NCBI GenBank assembly: GCA_009599575.1 | Contig: VWND01000075.1 | Span: 1,550,001-1,614,000 of the forward strand | Reading direction: 5' to 3' | Length of the DNA stretch: 64,000 bases | DNA from: Blumeriella jaapii | Taxonomy: Eukaryota > Ascomycota > Leotiomycetes > Helotiales > Drepanopezizaceae | Part shown: in pieces, positions 60,811-64,000 of the stretch | How positions within the stretch are numbered: the first letter of the stretch is position 1 | Layout of the letters: each line of letters begins with the position of its first letter | Program-made: the position numbers and the translations under genes | The notes under the pieces: model-generated | Database searches by the model: none | What the model saw: the letters and a program-made list of their open reading frames with translations, nothing else | What the model was told of the DNA's origin: nothing

Positions 60811-63279
60811 GCGTATTACGCGATATGCGTTATTTTAACGTTCGGAAGCTTTTTAATAGCGATTTATTAATAATTTCCGTTATATTTATTAAAAATAGCT
60901 TTTCGTATAAAATAAAAGCGCTCGCCGATTTTAAAGCGAACGGTTATACGTTGATCCATTCGGCGCTGATCAAATCTTTTTTTTTTTAAAACTTTTAATT
61001 TAATTTTTTCCGGCTTTTTTTTTTGTAAAAAAGTATAATTAAGCTCGTGGCTATTTAATTATATATTTTACGCTTTTCAATTTTATTATTAACAATCGAA
61101 TATAATCGTTTATTTTTTTTTATTATTAATCTCGGAAATTATAATGTGATTTTAGGAAAAGCTTGGTTGGCCAAATACTAAGTTTTATTAAATTATAATA
61201 AACGCAAGTTTTATTAGCCGAAGTTCTATTTTTATAGCTTTATTCGCTCGTTGTATTAAAATCTTTTATTTATATTTTCGAAAGATTTAATTTCGCTATT
61301 AAAACGACGCTGTAAAACGTAATAAAAACCTTGATTAATTATAGCAGATTTACGACGTTATACGAAACGCGAAAAAGTCGAATTTTATTCGCGGTATTAA
61401 TTTCGATAGCGATGCTAATAAGATAATATAAAAAATTATACTATTTTCTTAGGCTGCCGATCCTTTTTTTATTATTTTTTTTTCTTTTTTTTTTCTTTTC
61501 GTCAGAACAGCTTTTTTGTTTTACGAAAAACAGTTATATTAAAAACCGAAAAAAGGCTTTCGCCGCGATAGCTTTTTAATTTAATATAATCGATAATTTA
61601 AACAAGCCATTTTCTAAATTTTTTAAACGACTAATTCGAAAACGAGTTTTTCAATCTACTGCTTATTTAATTTTTATCTGCCAGATTATTACATACGTTT
61701 TTAAGCTGATTTTTAAAAAAGAAGCAATTAAAATGTTTTTAATCTTTTTGTACGAAATCGACAAAATACTAAACGACTTTACGTACAATATTTTTCTTAA
61801 GATTTAATTTCATAATTTTTCGAACGTTTCAGAATTAATGAAATATCGATTTCGACTTTTTTAACTAGCTTAGCAAAGCTAACTTCGAATAAATCTTTTT
61901 TCGAATTTTTTTTTCCGAAGTATAAAAACTTCGAACACGAGTTTTTTAAGGCCGCTAGTAACGAGCTAGCTTCTCACCGGCTTTACGACCATAAAATCGA
62001 TTTTATTATAAATAAAAAAGAGCTGAAATATATTTTTTTGTATAAAATATCGATTTTAAAATTCGAAATCGTCAAAACTTATTTGCAAAATAATTTTAAC
62101 AAAGGTTTTATCGAATTTTTTACCGTTTTTTTCGCTGCTCTAATATTTTTCGCTAAAAAATCCGACGGTTTATTACGTTTTTGTATCGATTATCGAGCTT
62201 TTAATAATATTATTCGTAAAGATCGCTATTTTTTTTTTTTATCGATAAGATTTTTGCTCGTTTTTCGAAAGTACGAATTTTTACGAAGCTCGATATTCGT
62301 TAAGCTTTTTATAAAATTCGAATAAATTCCGCTAATAAAAAATTAACGACGTTTCGTACGCGTTACGACGCTTATAAATGCAAAATGCTACTTTTTGGCT
62401 TTATTAATAAATCCGCAACTTATTAACGTTATATAAACGACGTTTTTTTCGATTATTTGAACGATTTTTGCATTATATATTTAAATAATATTTTTATTTA
62501 TTCGTCCTATCTTTTAAAATACGTTATATATATTCGCAAAATATTTCAAAGGTTCGCTGACGCTGAATTATAAGCCGATATTCGGAAGTTTAAATTCAAC
62601 GTTATTCGGATTCGTTATTTAAGCTTTATTATTTTTACTAAAAGCTTAGAAATAAATTTAGAAAAGGTTTCCGTAGTCGTTTAATAAAAGCTTTTTATCA
62701 TTATAAAAAGTGTACAAAGCTTTTTTGGTTTTTTTAATTTTTATCGACGTTTTACTCGAAATTACGGTATAATTACAAAGCTTTTGGTTTATTTGATCAA
62801 AGCTAACGTTTTTTACAATTTTACTTTGAATATTAAAAGAATTTCGACCTTTTTACACTAGCTTTTATTACAATATCAGTTTTATAATATTACAGGCAAG
62901 ACTTTTTTTGCATATTAAAGACTGACGCTTTCGACGGCGTAATAACTTTTGTGCTTTCGCAATTTTATAGCGACGATTGGCTTTCAATCGCTTATTTTAG
63001 CAAAATTATAACTTTCGCAAAACTAAACTACGTCGTATACGATAAAAAAATGCTCGTAATCGTAAGATTTTTAAGCAATTTTCGTGCTAAATTAGCTGGC
63101 TTAGTTTATTAGATTAAGATTATTATTAATTATAAAGCTTTGGAATATTTTATGATTTTTAAACTTTTAAACGCTCGATAAGCACGCTGGGCCGAGCTTT
63201 TCGCCGATTATAATTTTTTTATTACGTATAAGCCAAATAAATACAATTTTTTGGCTGACGTATTAATACGTCGTACGAG
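60811..63279 (+). pseudogene. pol: I pol remnant: protease, RT, RNase H (integrase missing)
   Basis: Protease region within frame 60738-60989 (LRDMRYFNVRKLF, D-F-K-A at 60927-60938, then NGYTLIHSALI). RT frame 62038-62325 starts MYKISILKFEIVKTYLQNNF and has F-A-K-K-S-D-G-L-L-R-F; the catalytic box is Y-L-N-N (62478-62489). RNase H near 62860-63270. The gene stops at 63279, in the RNase H to integrase linker (ALIRRT-type), where M begins. Confidence 0.86.
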
Positions 63280-63636
63280 TGTGAGGGGATGGGACATCAG
63301 TTCGTTGGTCACGTGATCCGAAAGTTACGTTGTTGTTACGTAACATCGGAACCACGTGATTATCCGCATATATTGTATTTTAGAATTCGCGGCATTTTTA
63401 ACTTAGAAACCTCGTAGTTAATGCAAATCATTTACGAATCTTCTGCTCGTTCGCACCTTTTGATATATTAACTACCAAACCCTTTTGACACTTTTATTTC
63501 AGCCTTCGAATTAAAAAGGCCTGTTAATTCTGTTCTGCTTTTGCGTATACAAAAAATCAATTTTATCGCGATAATAATCTTACGACTTTTACGACTTTTT
63601 ATACGAAACTACGAAACGACAATTTTTTCTGACACA
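63280..63636 (+). repeat. M probable 5' LTR
   Basis: Begins tgtgag; the best candidate end is ctgacaca at 63636, which would give a 357-bp LTR with TGTG/CACA ends. Contains two CACGTG sites in similar contexts (ggtcacgtgat near 63308, accacgtgat near 63352) and a palindrome gttacgtaac (63336-63345). The 3' limit is a guess without the partner LTR. Confidence 0.45.
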
Positions 63637-63731
63637 AAACTTATATTCGAAAAACTTTATTTTGCTTTTGCTTATATTCCGGAACAAAATATATTTTAAG
63701 TTTTTTTTTTTAACGGGTATTAATACCGAAA

Positions 63732-64000
63732 ATGTCGAAACTTCCTAAGTTATCGGAACTTCCTAATTGTTTTATTTTGAGGCATTTTAAATACCCCGAT
63801 CAAATCGTCGCCGCTTTAATCGCTAATACGAAAGTCTGCTTTTAAATTTTTTTCGATATTTTCGCTTACGCGATAAAACAAAACGATATAATAATATTAT
63901 TCAAAGCCAAATTAAATAATCTCGTTTAAAAGCTGGATATTTAAACGGTATAATATTAAAAAAAAAAGGTTTTTTTAAAAAAAATGATTTAAGACCGCGA
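63732..64000 (+). pseudogene. M: beginning of a Gag-like ORF
   Basis: An ATG at 63732 opens MSKLPKLSELPNCFILRHF, then PDQIVAALIANTKVC before TAA at 63843. The frame goes on coding-like (IFFDIFAYAIKQNDII, LFKAKLNNLV) with further TAA/TAG. Position after the LTR and the amphipathic content suggest the N-terminus of a retroelement Gag, but no named domain is visible. RIP-like stops are already present. Confidence 0.5.

Larger units (their letters stand above)
52485..63279 (+). mobile_element. Element I: family 1 copy, split by H, cut by M
   Basis: The 5' LTR is in two pieces (52485-52624 and 59054-59181) around H; internal sequence runs from 59182 to 63279, where element M begins. The 3' part (integrase, 3' LTR) is not in the window and may lie beyond M. 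Confidence 0.9.
63280..64000 (+). mobile_element. Element M: start of an unrelated LTR retroelement
   Basis: Sequence character changes sharply at 63280: tgtgagggga follows acgag of element I. It begins with TG, is far richer in G/C and CpA than its surroundings, and has no similarity to families 1, J or G. A coding-like frame starts at 63732. Only the left end is visible, so the class is uncertain. Confidence 0.65.

Noticed and set aside
1..64000. CRISPR arrays, tRNA or rRNA genes
   Set aside because: Repeats are LTRs and nested copies; no spaced short direct repeats, cloverleaf or rRNA-like segment was seen. The composition and RIP pattern are fungal.

Overview
This 64 kb window is a block of nested, dead LTR retrotransposons, with no intact host gene, tRNA, rRNA or CRISPR array that I can see. 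The sequence is extremely AT-rich. The C and G that remain sit largely in CpG and GpC contexts, while CpA/TpG has been pushed towards TpA. Every coding frame is shredded by TAA/TAG where Gln or Trp codons would be expected. That is the signature of repeat-induced point mutation (RIP), so the likely source is a filamentous ascomycete (Pezizomycotina), in an AT-rich isochore or pericentromeric-type region. Species cannot be told from this window.

Four or five families are present. Family 1 is a ~6.4 kb Ty3/gypsy element with ~265-bp LTRs (TGTGACGA...TCGTCACA). It has seven copies or parts, named here A, B, C, E, F, H and I. Family J is a second Ty3/gypsy element (~6.4 kb, 259-bp LTRs TGTTAC...GTAACA) with a well preserved Gag zinc knuckle. 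G is a Ty1/copia element (8.2 kb, 303-bp LTRs). L is the integrase end of a chromodomain gypsy element. M is the start of another element at the right edge.

Layout: A(+) 1-4654; L integrase/chromodomain (+) 4655-5840; B(-) 6278-12684; a 3.5 kb spacer S1 (unknown sequence, a cut-off LTR, and the 3' end of a J copy) 12685-16193; E(-) 16194-37245, split by C(+) 16987-31624, which is itself split by G(-) 19221-27440; spacer S2, the same 3.5 kb again, 37246-40753; F(-) 40754-47172, inserted in J(-) 39306-52123; I(+) from 52485, its 5' LTR split by H(+) 52625-59048; M from 63280, cutting I between RNase H and integrase.

Target-site duplications support most of this: TATCG for C, GAAAT for G, ACTTC for H, AAATT for both F and J, and GTCCG/ATTCG (RIP-altered) for B. 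The hybrid E carries F's flank on the left and B's flank on the right. The B-to-E and E-to-F spacings (9916 and 9917 bp once C is removed) match. B-S1-E-S2-F is therefore best read as a ~9.9 kb tandem duplication made by unequal crossing-over between two copies of family 1.

No new functional system is evident. The most unusual items are this duplication, a convergent ORF with a CX2CX6C cluster inside the copia element G, a possible self-priming leader in family 1, and very uneven mutation of paired LTRs. Domain borders in degenerate genes are approximate; LTR ends and target-site duplications were placed base by base by eye.
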